Part shown: piece after piece, positions 48,077-57,027 of the stretch
Numbering within the stretch: the first letter of the stretch is position 1
Layout: each line of letters starts with the position of its first letter
Source of the DNA: CAZEBW01 sp964510205
GTDB taxonomy: Bacteria; Chloroflexota; Anaerolineae; VGOG01
Direction: 5' to 3'
NCBI GenBank assembly: GCA_964510205.1
Contig: CAZEBW010000010.1
Coordinates: 16,025 to 80,024, forward strand
DNA: 64,000 nucleotides
The notes under the pieces: generated by a model
The model's input: the letters and a program-made list of their open reading frames with translations, nothing else
Databases searched by the model: none
Told to the model about the DNA's origin: nothing
Made by a program: the position numbers and the translations under genes

Positions 48077-49276
48077 CTACTCCATTGCCTCTAGCACGAC
48101 TTCGGCAATGTCCTTGACACGAATACGGATCCGCTCGGCGCGGGCTGCGTTGGCCAGCGTCCGCTCGCATTGCTGGCAAGCCGAGACCAAAGTCGCCGCT
48201 CCCACCTCGGCGGCCTGGCGGATGCGCTTGCCAGCCACCGCTTTGCTCATCTCAGGCGCGAAGCTTTCCAGATTGCCGCCGCCGCCGCAACAGTGGGAGC
48301 TGTCGCGATTCTCGGGCATCTCCACCAGCCGCAAGCCGGGAATCTGGGCCAGCACGCGGCGCGGCGCTTCAATCACGCCTCCTTTGCGTCCCAGGTCGCA
48401 CGGGTCGTGGTAGGTCACGTTCTGCCGCAGCTCGCGCAATTTTAGCTCGCTCGCCTCCAGCAGATCGGCCAGGAACTCGGTGGCGTGCTGGACCTCCAGC
48501 CCCAGATCGTCTGTTTCCAAAACCGTGGAGTAGGAGTGCTTCCAGAAATGGAAACAGGATGCGCAGGTGGTCACCACCTTTTTCACTCCCATGTCCCGCA
48601 CGGCTTCGACGTTGTGATGGATCAGGTCGCGGGCGCGGTCTAGTTCGCCGTTGATGAACATCGGGTAGCCGCAGCACCACTCGTCCCCGCCCAGCAGGGC
48701 ATAGTCCACGCCAGCGCGGTCGAAGATCTGAACCAGCGACTGGGGCACTTTGTAGCTGCGGGGGAAAAAGGAGCTGACGCAGCCGACGAAGTAAGCCACT
48801 TCGGCCCGCTCCTTGCCCAGGCCGCTGGGCGTGGTGGGGAGGTTGTCAGTCCAAATCAGTCGGCCCTCGTTTTCCTCGGCCGAGATGTTGCGGTAGCGGG
48901 CGATGCGGTTGTCCAAGTCAGAGAGGACTTCGGGCAGCAAGCCCAGATCAGCCAGCTCGCCCCGGGTGAGTTCGAGGATGCGGTCTACGGCCACGCCGCT
49001 GGGGCAGACGAAGCTGCACGCGCCGCACAGCAGACAGCGGAAGAAAGCCTCTGAGTACTCATCCGTGGGAGCGTCCAGCAGTCCTTCTTTGACCGCTCGC
49101 ACCAGGGCCACGCGAGCGCGGGGCGAGTCCGTCTCGTTCAGACTCTCGCGGTAGCCCGGACAGACCGACAAGCAAAGGCCACAGCGGACACAATAGAGCG
49201 CCTCCTCCTCTGGGGGGCGCTGCGCGGTGTCCTGAGCTTGTCGAAGGGGGGTAAGATTCGATGGGTCAACGGTCAT
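48077..49276 (-). CDS. glcF: GlcF-like iron-sulfur protein with in-frame repeat near its start
   Basis: 399 aa from the ATG at 49276, which has GGAGG at five bases. CVRCGLCLSVCP and CLLCGACSFVCP bind two 4Fe-4S clusters, and two CCG domains follow (EWCCGYP, HCCGGGG). It passes electrons from the GlcD-like flavoprotein. Residues about 6-20 (LTPLRQAQDTAQRP) are encoded by a CTTCGACAAGCTCAGG-type dispersed repeat that is inserted in frame. The open frame continues another 55 codons upstream into what looks like an antitoxin fragment. Confidence 0.88.
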   Translation of the reverse strand: MTVDPSNLTPLRQAQDTAQRPPEEEALYCVRCGLCLSVCPGYRESLNETDSPRARVALVRAVKEGLLDAPTDEYSEAFFRCLLCGACSFVCPSGVAVDRILELTRGELADLGLLPEVLSDLDNRIARYRNISAEENEGRLIWTDNLPTTPSGLGKERAEVAYFVGCVSSFFPRSYKVPQSLVQIFDRAGVDYALLGGDEWCCGYPMFINGELDRARDLIHHNVEAVRDMGVKKVVTTCASCFHFWKHSYSTVLETDDLGLEVQHATEFLADLLEASELKLRELRQNVTYHDPCDLGRKGGVIEAPRRVLAQIPGLRLVEMPENRDSSHCCGGGGNLESFAPEMSKAVAGKRIRQAAEVGAATLVSACQQCERTLANAARAERIRIRVKDIAEVVLEAME

Positions 49277-49441
49277 ATCATCCTCCAGTACTTCTGAAAC
49301 CGCTTGCTGGCTGGCAGCGGCAAATTGACTGGCCTCCTGAGTGTAGAAGCGATACCCCTCTGCCGCCACCTCTTCCTGCTTTCTGTGTGCTACCAGGGTT
49401 TCAGCAATCACTTTGTTGTGGCTGGCGTTCAACCTCGCCAT
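49277..49441 (-). pseudogene. C-terminal fragment of a CopG/MazE-like antitoxin
   Basis: A 55-codon stretch in frame with the GlcF-like gene reads AHRKQEEVAAEGYRFYTQEA and ASQQAVSEVLEDD. This style of tail (AEGYRFYAEEA) is typical of small CopG- or MazE-type antitoxins. The N-terminal DNA-binding part is missing, and a hairpin element stands at its place. It may be translated as an N-terminal extension, but GGAGG before the inner ATG argues against that. Confidence 0.4.
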
Positions 49442-49452
49442 GGCTGCTCCAG

Positions 49453-49549
49453 ACTCAGTAGATCCAAAATTGAAGCTCCAAGCGGACGATAGTCCGCGTT
49501 TTCGCCGCTGGACTTTCGTCCAGCTAGAGCAAAACTGGATCTACTGAGA
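49453..49549. repeat. 97-bp double-hairpin element, copy B
   Basis: Nearly identical to copy A at 47980-48076, with ends CTCAGTAGATCC. It directly abuts element C. Confidence 0.85.
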
Positions 49550-49650
49550 CTCAGTAGATCCAGTTTTGCTCGGCCTGGATCGTCAGATCCAGGCCAAAGG
49601 CGGGAGGCAACCGCAGGTTGCACGCAATCCCCGCAGAGCAATTCTGAATC
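49550..49650. repeat. Double-hairpin element C: same ends, different stems
   Basis: Left end CAGTAGATCCAGTTTTGCTC and right end, reversed, CAGTGGATTCAGAATTGCTC match at 16 of 20. The internal hairpins are GGCCTGGAT-CGTC-ATCCAGGCC (approximate) and GCAACC-GC-AGGTTGC, unlike those of A and B. Confidence 0.65.
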
Positions 49651-49662
49651 CACTGATGCTCG

Positions 49663-50961
49663 TTACTCTTTCACCACCGGCAGCGTCAGCAGGGCGTGGG
49701 GCACAACCAGCACGTCCAGCTCGGATCCCAGCGCTTCGGAAGCCATACCCAGCGCCTCCTCTATCGTCGCCGCCGGGATCATCTTGGCCTCTCGCACAAT
49801 CTGCGGACACTCGGACCCGACGATGACGACGGGATTCACTTCCATCACCTTGGCCATGATGAAGGCTCGCTGCGCGCCGGGCGGATAGCCGGTGCGCCGC
49901 AGTTCGGCCAGCAAGCTAGGCATGTCCTCGGCGTCTCGCATCGCCTCCAAGAAGCGCTGCTCCCCCACCCCCTCGCCTGCGCCCTCCTGACAGGGAGCGG
50001 GGATGATCAGAAAGCCGCCCGGCTTGACCACGGGCGTCGGAGCGAAAAAGAGGTAACTGGGCGTCCGGCTGGCCTGATAGAGGTTGGCGTCCTTGGGGAA
50101 TCCCGCGCCGCCGATGACGACGTCGTACTGCTGCAGCACCGGCGCCTCGTACAGCTCTTTGGCGAAGGACACCAATTCCAGGAAAGCCGCCATTGGCTCG
50201 CCAGCCCGCACGGCCACCATCCGCTTCTCGTCGTCCAGCACCACGTTGAGGATGAAGCGCAAACCCGCTCGCCGCGCCGCCTCGCTGATGGCCTCGTGGA
50301 AGGGATTTCCCTCGATGCGGCCCAACCGCGTGCCGGGATGATCCACCATCTTCGGCCCGTGGGTATAGGCGATCATGGCCTCGCCCGCCGCGCCCACGGC
50401 CACCGTCTTGCGCCCGCCGGAGTAGCCGGCGTACTGGTGCGGCTCCACGATGCCGGTGGCGATGAGCAGGTCGGCCTCGTAGGCCGCTCGGTGCACCGAG
50501 AGAGGGATGCCGCTCTCAGTCGCGCCCAAGTCCACCAGCGCATCGGGGTTCTGTGGCTCGTTGTCAATGACGCGGTAGCGGGCCACTACCTCCTCGCCAA
50601 GCTTGGCCACCTTCTCCTCTGGCGTGCTGGGGCGGTGCATGCCGATGCCGCACAGCAGGGTGATGTCCTCGTCCCGCACGCCAGCGGCAGTCAGTTCCGC
50701 CAGCAGCGCCGGCACCAGCAGGTGATCGGGGCTGGCGCGGGTGATATCGGTGAACACGATGCAAACAGTATGACCTGGCCTAGCCAGCTCCCGCAGCGGC
50801 GGTGAGTTCACCGGCCGGGCCAGGGCCTCGGCGATAGCTGCCTCCACATCGGCGATGGGCGGCACCTTTTTCGACTCGATCTCCGTACCGCGCATCCCCG
50901 GCGGCAAAGCGAAGCGGATTTCGTCCTTGCCGTAGGGTACAGTGTAGGTTTTCTCCTCCAT
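49663..50961 (-). CDS. larA: Lactate racemase, LarA-type
   Basis: 432 aa. LarA interconverts D- and L-lactate (and related 2-hydroxyacids) with a nickel-pincer cofactor bound to lysine. FTDITRASPD, GIGMHRPSTPEEK and GYSGGRKTVAVGAAGE are conserved, the last carrying the cofactor lysine. The ATG overlaps the upstream stop as TGATG. It belongs with glcD and glcF: a racemase lets one oxidase use both lactate isomers. No LarB/C/E genes for cofactor synthesis are in the window. Confidence 0.87.
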   Translation of the reverse strand: MEEKTYTVPYGKDEIRFALPPGMRGTEIESKKVPPIADVEAAIAEALARPVNSPPLRELARPGHTVCIVFTDITRASPDHLLVPALLAELTAAGVRDEDITLLCGIGMHRPSTPEEKVAKLGEEVVARYRVIDNEPQNPDALVDLGATESGIPLSVHRAAYEADLLIATGIVEPHQYAGYSGGRKTVAVGAAGEAMIAYTHGPKMVDHPGTRLGRIEGNPFHEAISEAARRAGLRFILNVVLDDEKRMVAVRAGEPMAAFLELVSFAKELYEAPVLQQYDVVIGGAGFPKDANLYQASRTPSYLFFAPTPVVKPGGFLIIPAPCQEGAGEGVGEQRFLEAMRDAEDMPSLLAELRRTGYPPGAQRAFIMAKVMEVNPVVIVGSECPQIVREAKMIPAATIEEALGMASEALGSELDVLVVPHALLTLPVVKE

Positions 50962-51350
50962 CAAGCTATCTCCTTTTTAGCCAGGGCGAAAGCGGGCAGT
51001 CTCTCGACGTAGGTGATGGGCTCAGAACTCCTGGCACGAGGGCGAGTGTATGAAGATACCTTGAGGAACTGATTCACCGGCGGAGAGGTAATGAGCTCAA
51101 TCACCGTCTGGCGCAACTCTGGCGAGATACGTTCTAATTTGAGGCGGAAACTGCGAGGGCCGATCTCAGTAGGTTCAATGAGATAAGAGATGTTATCCAA
51201 GATCAGGCTCATCGCTTTCTTTTCCTCCGGCCTGAAGCGCAAGGTAATATAATCCGCAATCTCCACAGCGCAGGTCGCGGCCCCGCGCTCAAAGAATATC
51301 TCTAGGATATCAGCTTCTTCAATGTAATCATATTCATATTGGTCATTCAT
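50961..51350 (-). CDS. DUF2283-like protein, possible antitoxin
   Basis: 129 aa. The start YDYIEEADILEIFFERGAAT follows the DUF2283 pattern (tyrosine, then EEAD, then a strand) and IADYITLRF continues it. The second half, including PRSFRLKLERISPELRQTVI, is not part of that domain. It follows the nuclease-like gene by 12 bases and is coupled to larA by TGATG. DUF2283 proteins are often paired with small toxins. Confidence 0.65.
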   Translation of the reverse strand: MNDQYEYDYIEEADILEIFFERGAATCAVEIADYITLRFRPEEKKAMSLILDNISYLIEPTEIGPRSFRLKLERISPELRQTVIELITSPPVNQFLKVSSYTRPRARSSEPITYVERLPAFALAKKEIA

Positions 51351-51362
51351 ATCTCTTACCTC

Positions 51363-51650
51363 TCACCAATAATCGGGCCACGCGGTAACGATGAAATTGT
51401 TGCCCTCAGGTCTGAAGATCACTTTGACTACGATGCGGTCAAAATCACCTGGGAGATCCCCACAACGAAACACATACGTATACTTGTAGGGCAGGATTGC
51501 ATCCTGTTTAGGATGTCCTTTTCGCACCGTGTCCAACACATCGTCGAGGTGCTCGCTTAACTCCTCATGTCCTTCGACAATGTGCTTCCACCGTTCCTCG
51601 GTGAGGTAGACCTCACGTCCCCGGCGATCCCGCACTGTCCACTTGCGCAC
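51363..51650 (-). CDS. Small nuclease-like protein, possible toxin
   Basis: 95 aa from GTG with GGAGG upstream. YLTEERWKHIVEGHEEL, YKYTYVFRCGDLPGDFDRIV and FIVTAWPDYW fit the barnase/RelE-like group of small nucleases found next to DUF2283 or in phage proteins (inference from pattern; not verified). It is compact, basic and strand-rich, as toxins of this kind are. Confidence 0.6.
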   Translation of the reverse strand: MRKWTVRDRRGREVYLTEERWKHIVEGHEELSEHLDDVLDTVRKGHPKQDAILPYKYTYVFRCGDLPGDFDRIVVKVIFRPEGNNFIVTAWPDYW

Positions 51651-51666
51651 TGCCTCGCCTCCTCTG

Positions 51667-52416
51667 TCACAACAGCCGCAGCCCGGTCGCCGTGGAGAAC
51701 ACGATCAGCAGTTGCCCCACGATGTAGGTCATCCACACCAAGTCGCCCACCAGCAAGAACTGGCCGCCCTGAAACAAGCGGTGTCCCAGGAACACATCGG
51801 AGATGAGAAACAGCAGCGCGCCCAAGGCCAGCGGCGCGAAGCGAGGCTCTTGCAGCGCCAGGCTCACCGCCAGCCCGGCCATCACCGCGATCAACAAGGC
51901 GTATGCCAGAGAGCCGTAGTTGAGCACGGCCTCGGTCTGCGGCGAGCGGATCAGCGTCCACCACAGCACCACAGCCAACACCAGCAGGACAACCAGGCCA
52001 ATCGCCCGCGCCCGGCTGTCCTGCAGCCCCAGCACGCGCCCCAGCCGCAGATAGCCGGCGATGTACAGCACATGAGCCACACCGAAAGCGCCCATGCCGA
52101 AGAGCACGTGCTGGGGCAGGGGCAGAAGCTGAGCCATGATCAGGTCGCCCAGGAAGGAGAAGGCCATGCCCAAGCAGAGAAAGGCGGCGTAAGCGGCCAG
52201 CGGCGTGTCGGCCGCGCCGGCGCGCCACCAGATCAGGGCGCAGATCACCAGGATGGCCGACGAGAGGATCTTGTTGGCGCGGGGGATGCGGTTGATTCTC
52301 TCCTCGTCCAGTTCCCCGAGAACAAAGCCCAGGATCAACAGCGCGGCCCAGAGGGCGAGCAGGGCGTAGAGTAAGACGTTATAGGGTCTAGAAATAGGCA
52401 GTGTAAAGAAGTTCAT
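51667..52416 (-). CDS. YhhN-family membrane protein (lysoplasmalogenase-like)
   Basis: 249 aa with about eight hydrophobic helices. GMAFSFLGDLIMA and LLFLISDVFLGHRLF hold the two conserved aspartates of the YhhN/TMEM86 family, whose members cleave the vinyl ether of lysoplasmalogens. The bacterial role is not well defined. Confidence 0.82.
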   Translation of the reverse strand: MNFFTLPISRPYNVLLYALLALWAALLILGFVLGELDEERINRIPRANKILSSAILVICALIWWRAGAADTPLAAYAAFLCLGMAFSFLGDLIMAQLLPLPQHVLFGMGAFGVAHVLYIAGYLRLGRVLGLQDSRARAIGLVVLLVLAVVLWWTLIRSPQTEAVLNYGSLAYALLIAVMAGLAVSLALQEPRFAPLALGALLFLISDVFLGHRLFQGGQFLLVGDLVWMTYIVGQLLIVFSTATGLRLL

Positions 52417-52473
52417 CTTTGATCCAGAGCGAGAGAGGGATTAGGGACTAGGCACACCTGAACTCCCTGTCCC

Positions 52474-53586
52474 TTATCCCTCGTACAGGTCGTATTCCAC
52501 CCCCAACTCCCGCGCGATGTGCTGCATCATGGCCACCGTCTTGGGATGCAGGGGGATGCCTTCCCTTCGACGGCGTTCTTCTTCTTCGAACTCCTTCTCC
52601 CCGTGGACGTAGATCCGCTCCGCCCCTTCGGCCTTGGCGCTGCCCTTCAGGCGGCGGATGATGTCATCCATGGTGGCTTTGAACTCGTCCAGCGGGCGGA
52701 AGGCGTCAACGCGGATGGCGCCGAAGAAGTGACCCACGTTGGCGGGCAAGGGATTGCCCTCCTCGTCCTTAGGATAGATGGTGGTGGCATAGCCTGCGCC
52801 CGGCAACACGCCGCACAGGATGTCCACCAGAAAGGTCAGGCCGTATCCCTTGTAACCGCGCAGCAGTTCGCCCTCCCCACCCAGCGGCAGCAGGCCGCCG
52901 CCAGCGCGGGCCAGCAGATTGTCCAGCACGCGGCGGGCGTCGGTGGTCGCCACCCCGTGCTCGTTCGTGGCCCAGCCCAAGGGCAGCGGCTTGCCCTGTC
53001 GGTCGTACACCTCCAGCTTGCCTCGCGACACGGTGCTGGTGGCCATGTCCAGCACGAAGGGTTTTTCCTCCCCAGCCGGAGCCGTCACGCTGATGGGATT
53101 CGTACCCAGTATGGCGTCTCTGCCGAACGTCGGCACCACCAGTACGGCGGCGTTGGTCATGGAGATGCCAATCAACTCTTGCTCTAACGCCATCAGTGAG
53201 TAATAGCCGGCAATACCGTAGTGGTTGGAATTGCGCACCGCCACAAAGCCCACGCCCATCTCCTGGGCTTTCTTGATGGCCAACTTCATGCCTTGCACGC
53301 CGACCGGCTGTCCCAATCCGGCCCCGCCGTCTATCAAGGCCGTGCCGGGGGTCTCGTGCACGACTTTGATGTCGGGACGAGCCAGCATCACGCCGTCGCG
53401 CAGGCCATCCACGTAGCGCTTCAGGCGGGCCACCCCGTGGGAGTTGATGCCGCGCAGATTGGCCGCCACCAAAACATCGGCGGTCACAGCCGCGTCATCA
53501 GGCGGAACGTCCATTTTCTCGAAGACCCGCGTGCAGAAGTCGCGCAGCGGATCCGCCCAAACCGTAACACTAGCTTCTTCGCTCAT
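52474..53586 (-). CDS. Ldh-family malate/lactate-type dehydrogenase
   Basis: 370 aa from the ATG at 53586, which has AGGAG about 10 bases upstream; a GTG three codons earlier overlaps that site. NLRGINSHGVARL, RNSNHYGIAGYY and LGTNPISVTAPA mark the Ldh_2 family of NAD(P)-dependent dehydrogenases for malate, L-lactate, L-sulfolactate or ureidoglycolate. Which substrate cannot be read off. It sits near larA and glcD, favouring a 2-hydroxyacid. Confidence 0.88.
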   Translation of the reverse strand: MSEEASVTVWADPLRDFCTRVFEKMDVPPDDAAVTADVLVAANLRGINSHGVARLKRYVDGLRDGVMLARPDIKVVHETPGTALIDGGAGLGQPVGVQGMKLAIKKAQEMGVGFVAVRNSNHYGIAGYYSLMALEQELIGISMTNAAVLVVPTFGRDAILGTNPISVTAPAGEEKPFVLDMATSTVSRGKLEVYDRQGKPLPLGWATNEHGVATTDARRVLDNLLARAGGGLLPLGGEGELLRGYKGYGLTFLVDILCGVLPGAGYATTIYPKDEEGNPLPANVGHFFGAIRVDAFRPLDEFKATMDDIIRRLKGSAKAEGAERIYVHGEKEFEEEERRRREGIPLHPKTVAMMQHIARELGVEYDLYEG

Positions 53587-53604
53587 GCTGCTCACTCCTT
53601 TGTT

Positions 53605-53690
53605 TGTAGATTGGGGACAAGGGACAAGGGATCAGGGCCTGGTCCCTAGTCCCTAGTCCCTAGTCCCTTGTCCCTGATCCCTTGCCACTG
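53605..53690. repeat. Iterated CCCTAGTC / GGGACAAGGGA words
   Basis: Words of the type AGTCCCTAGTCCC and GGGACAAGGGATCAGGG repeat in both orientations between two genes and can pair with each other. Confidence 0.6.
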
Positions 53691-54563
53691 TCACCCTTCA
53701 ATAGCCAACAAGTGTTGCAAGGCCGCTATGGCCACCTCTAACATTGATTCATCCGGCTCCCGTGTGGTAAGCCGTTGCAGAGCTAAGCTGGGCGCCAGAA
53801 CCACTGCGCTTATCAGCCGATTGTCGCGGTGGGCAGCGCTGAACTTGATTAGCTCGTAGGTTAAGCCCGCGATGACGGGGATAAGCACCAGGCGCGAAGC
53901 GATGCGCAACAGCAGTGGAGGCCGTCCCAACAGGGAGAAGACAAAGATGGCCACCACAGCAAAGATCAGCAGGAATCCGGTGCCGCAGCGGGAGTGCGCC
54001 GTGTTGTAAGCCTCGATGGCTTCCACTTCCAGAGGTACTCCGTCCTCATAGGCGTTGATGGTCTTGTGCTCTGCTCCGTGGTAGGCGAAGACGCGCTGGA
54101 TGTCGGGGATCAGGCCAATGGCGTAGACGTAGATCAGGAAGAAGGCGAGGCGAATGAGGCCTTCGAGGATATTGCTGACCAACGATGAGGTGATGTAGCG
54201 ATCCACTAATCCAACCACAAGCAGGGGGGCGACGAGGAAGATGCCCACGCCGACGATCAGCGAGATGGCCACGGAACCCCAGGCGACTGGGCCGCTGAAC
54301 TCGACGTCTTCTTCCTCCTCCAGAGCCACGTCGGCCGAGAAAAGCAAGGCCCGCATGCCCAACACCAAGGCGTCCCACAGCATAATCACGCCTCGCAGAA
54401 AAGGCAACTTGCTGATCAGGCCGCCGTATATCTTGGAGTTGAGAGGTTCGCTGTGGATTACGATCTCTCCCGTGGGACTTCGGACAGCCAGGGCCATGCG
54501 CTTCTGTCCGCGCATCATCACCCCTTCGATAACCGCCTGTCCGCCGTAGTTGAATTCGCTCAA
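53691..54563 (-). CDS. DUF1385 membrane protein
   Basis: About 290 aa. EFNYGGQAVIEGVMMRG at the start and AYHGAEHKTINAYE with HSRCGTGFL in the middle define DUF1385, predicted metal-dependent enzymes in membranes. Four or five hydrophobic segments. The TTG at 54563 is chosen because it lies after the transcription start of the promoter at 54595 and has GGGAGG; the longer frame reaches into the promoter. In many genomes this family lies near prfA or rpmE, not here. Confidence 0.87.
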   Translation of the reverse strand: MSEFNYGGQAVIEGVMMRGQKRMALAVRSPTGEIVIHSEPLNSKIYGGLISKLPFLRGVIMLWDALVLGMRALLFSADVALEEEEDVEFSGPVAWGSVAISLIVGVGIFLVAPLLVVGLVDRYITSSLVSNILEGLIRLAFFLIYVYAIGLIPDIQRVFAYHGAEHKTINAYEDGVPLEVEAIEAYNTAHSRCGTGFLLIFAVVAIFVFSLLGRPPLLLRIASRLVLIPVIAGLTYELIKFSAAHRDNRLISAVVLAPSLALQRLTTREPDESMLEVAIAALQHLLAIEG

Positions 54564-54594
54564 GCCATCCGCCTCCCGTTCGACACGGTGTATG

Positions 54595-54623
54595 ATTGTA
54601 CACCAAAGGACGCCGGGTGTCAA
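54595..54623 (-). promoter_or_regulatory. Sigma-70 promoter for the DUF1385 gene
   Basis: TTGACA (54618-54623), 17 bases, TACAAT (54595-54600). Confidence 0.85.
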
Positions 54624-54640
54624 GCTTCGAGGAGCATGCT

Positions 54641-56482
54641 TTACGCCAGGCCCAGATCCCGCAGTGTCTCATCTGTAGGAACGCCTTCCGCCGACCAGCC
54701 TCGCAGGCGGTAGTACTCCTCCAGCATGGGCGCCAGATCGGGCAGCACGCCGGCCGCGCTGCCGCTGGGACGGGCGTGGGTCAGAAGCCGCGGCGAGAGG
54801 GTGTCGTCCGCCCTGGTGACGCCGAACCGAAGGTTGATCAGCCGCTTGAGATTGAACAGCCTCTCTCCGGCGCGGATGAGGTCATCGGAGTCCCAATCCC
54901 AGCCCAGGGCCAGGTTCAGCCACTCCACCACCGTCTCCGGCCCCGCCGATGCCTTGATAATGAACTTGCACAGGCCCAGGGCATTGTAAACGCTCAGGTA
55001 GTTCTGAAAATCGTAGGCGGCGCGCGCCTTGCTGCCGTCGCTGTGCAGACGGTCCCACTCCCCCGCCTGGCCCCACTCCTCCCACTCCAGGCCGTAGCCC
55101 CGCCAATAGGACAGCGCTTCCAGGTGACATCCCCCCCGGTTGGCCGTGGCGTAGTTGACGGCCATGTCCACAAAAGCCCGTGGATCGTGCATAGCGACGG
55201 CCATGCCCTTGGCATGAATGGCCATCTCCTCGGCCTGGGGGCCCAGCTTCTTGGCCGCGGCTCGAACTCCGTCGGCCAGCACATCGCCCAGCCCCTCACG
55301 ACGCGCGATCTGTTCCACCAGTTGCACAATGGCCTCAGCGTTGCCCCATTCCAGCTCTAGGCCGCCGGCATCTTCGATCGCAATCAGCCCCTTTTCGTAA
55401 GCCTCCAAAGCCAGAGCGATGACCGCCCCAGTGGAAATAGTGTCCAGGCCATAGCGGTTGCACAGTTGATCGGCCTGGACGATGGCTTCCAGATCGTCGT
55501 TCAAGAGCAGGGCGCCAAAAGCGGCCAGGGTCTCATACTCTGGCCCGTGGCCTTCCAATCCAGCATTGGGGCCTTCGGTAATCTTGACCTCCTTGCCGCA
55601 GGCGATGGGGCAGGCGAAGCAGCGATAGTGCTTGTCGAGCATCGTAGCCACGATGGTCTGGCCAGAGGTCTTGTCGGCCCCCTCTTCCCAACGGCCCAGC
55701 AGCCAGTTCTTGATCGGCAGATCGCCATAGGCTTCTGTGGCCGGCACGCCGCCCGCGGTGCCGAACTCCGACATGGCCAGGGAGTTCTCCTTGATCCAGG
55801 CCGTATCCTCCCGCACGCTGCGGCGCAGCCCCTCGCGGTCGTGGTACTCTGGCCGCTGGCTTCCCCGCACGGCCACCGCCTTGAGATTCTTAGAGGCCAT
55901 CAGCGCGCCCATGCCCCCTCGGCCCGCCGTCCGCTCGCCGTTGCCGAGGAACATCACCCCGGCGATGCGCACGCCGTTCTCAGCAGCCGGACCCACACAG
56001 GCCACCAACGCCTTGGGATCGGTCTCGTCTTGGACGCGCTGCGCTGTCTCCCTGGAATCCAAGCCCCACAGCGAAGCAGCCGGGCGGAGTTCGACATCGC
56101 CGTCGTGGATCCACAGGTAGACCGGCGAATCGGCGCGGCCGGTGAACACCACGCCGTCGTAGCCGGCAAAGCGCAGCTCTGGCCCCCAGTAGCCCCCGGC
56201 CACCGACTCGCCCCAGATGCCCGTCAGCGGCGAGCGCCCGCAGACGGACACGCGAGAGGCGGTGGGGACAAAGGTTCCGGTCAACAGCCCGTTCATCATC
56301 ACCAGCGGGCTAGCCAGATCGAGCGGCTCCAACTGGGGTTGCAGCCTGTCCAAAAGAATCTTGGCCGCCAAGCCGCTGCCGAGAAGATAATGGCGAACCT
56401 CATCGGGAGCAACCTCTGTCACCTGCCATTGCTCCGAACCGAGATCAACCCAAAGAAGCTTACCAGCGTGTGCGTAGGGCAT
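54641..56482 (-). CDS. Aldehyde:ferredoxin oxidoreductase (tungsten enzyme)
   Basis: 613 aa from the ATG at 56482 (MPYAHAGKLLWVDLGSEQWQ) with AGGAGG upstream. SRVSVCGRSPLTG and AGRGGMGALMASKNLKA form the molybdopterin-binding domain. Cysteines for the 4Fe-4S cluster are in CFACPIACGKE and a later LGLCKF. These enzymes oxidise aldehydes to acids with ferredoxin as acceptor, or run in reverse on strong reductant. Ferredoxin links it in principle to the HdrA-type proteins. No moaD-like partner is adjacent. Confidence 0.92.
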   Translation of the reverse strand: MPYAHAGKLLWVDLGSEQWQVTEVAPDEVRHYLLGSGLAAKILLDRLQPQLEPLDLASPLVMMNGLLTGTFVPTASRVSVCGRSPLTGIWGESVAGGYWGPELRFAGYDGVVFTGRADSPVYLWIHDGDVELRPAASLWGLDSRETAQRVQDETDPKALVACVGPAAENGVRIAGVMFLGNGERTAGRGGMGALMASKNLKAVAVRGSQRPEYHDREGLRRSVREDTAWIKENSLAMSEFGTAGGVPATEAYGDLPIKNWLLGRWEEGADKTSGQTIVATMLDKHYRCFACPIACGKEVKITEGPNAGLEGHGPEYETLAAFGALLLNDDLEAIVQADQLCNRYGLDTISTGAVIALALEAYEKGLIAIEDAGGLELEWGNAEAIVQLVEQIARREGLGDVLADGVRAAAKKLGPQAEEMAIHAKGMAVAMHDPRAFVDMAVNYATANRGGCHLEALSYWRGYGLEWEEWGQAGEWDRLHSDGSKARAAYDFQNYLSVYNALGLCKFIIKASAGPETVVEWLNLALGWDWDSDDLIRAGERLFNLKRLINLRFGVTRADDTLSPRLLTHARPSGSAAGVLPDLAPMLEEYYRLRGWSAEGVPTDETLRDLGLA

Positions 56483-56763
56483 CAAAATACCTCCTTTTTG
56501 GAATAACGCTATCGCCATAGCATATGAAGAAATCCGCTGAGACCACTGAGGCCCCTCAGTGTGATCAGTGCCATCAGCGTTTCAGTGATTCCACATCTCG
56601 TCCATCCCCGCCAAGCTGTTGACTTGCCGGAACCCATACCTCCCAGCGCATCAGGCCTCTGGGGAGGCATTGGGCAAGTGTCCAATCCTCCAAAGACGCC
56701 CATGGTGTCTCTGTGGATTTCTCACGCCAGGGATGGACGTTGCACACCTTTGCGAGGGATAGA

Positions 56764-57027
56764 TTACAGGTTCGTCGTGCGGAGTCCCCGCGCCTCCAGC
56801 AGGCGGATGGCTTCCCAGGAACTGATGTCCAGCTGCTCCGCCAAGTAGCCTAGACTGCACTCGCCTTGCTGGAATGTCTCGTACAACTCGGCCAGCTTTT
56901 GTTCAAAGCCTCGTCGCACCAGATCTGCCAACACCGGCGACGGGTTAGGGACCGCTTCACGCAACAGCCGCTGGCTAATGTCTTCTATTTGCGGCTTGGC
57001 AGGGTAATGGACTGCTACTTCAGACAT
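56764..57027 (-). CDS. UPF0175 protein, probable antitoxin
   Basis: 87 aa from the ATG at 57027 (MSEVAVHYPAKPQIEDISQR); the open frame is 84 codons longer but overlaps the PIN gene in another frame. GFEQKLAELYETFQQGECSLGYLAEQLDISSWEAI has the helix-turn-helix of UPF0175 (motif shortened: QGECSLGYLAEQLDISSWEA). Such proteins often pair with PIN-domain toxins. It overlaps the PIN gene stop by 13 bases. Confidence 0.8.
   Translation of the reverse strand: MSEVAVHYPAKPQIEDISQRLLREAVPNPSPVLADLVRRGFEQKLAELYETFQQGECSLGYLAEQLDISSWEAIRLLEARGLRTTNL

Noticed and set aside
56509..56703. Minus-strand 64-codon frame with GGMGSGKST, resembling a P-loop
   Set aside because: No other NTPase motifs, no ribosome binding site, and the DNA is made of the iterated CAGTGGTC-type words seen in other gaps.
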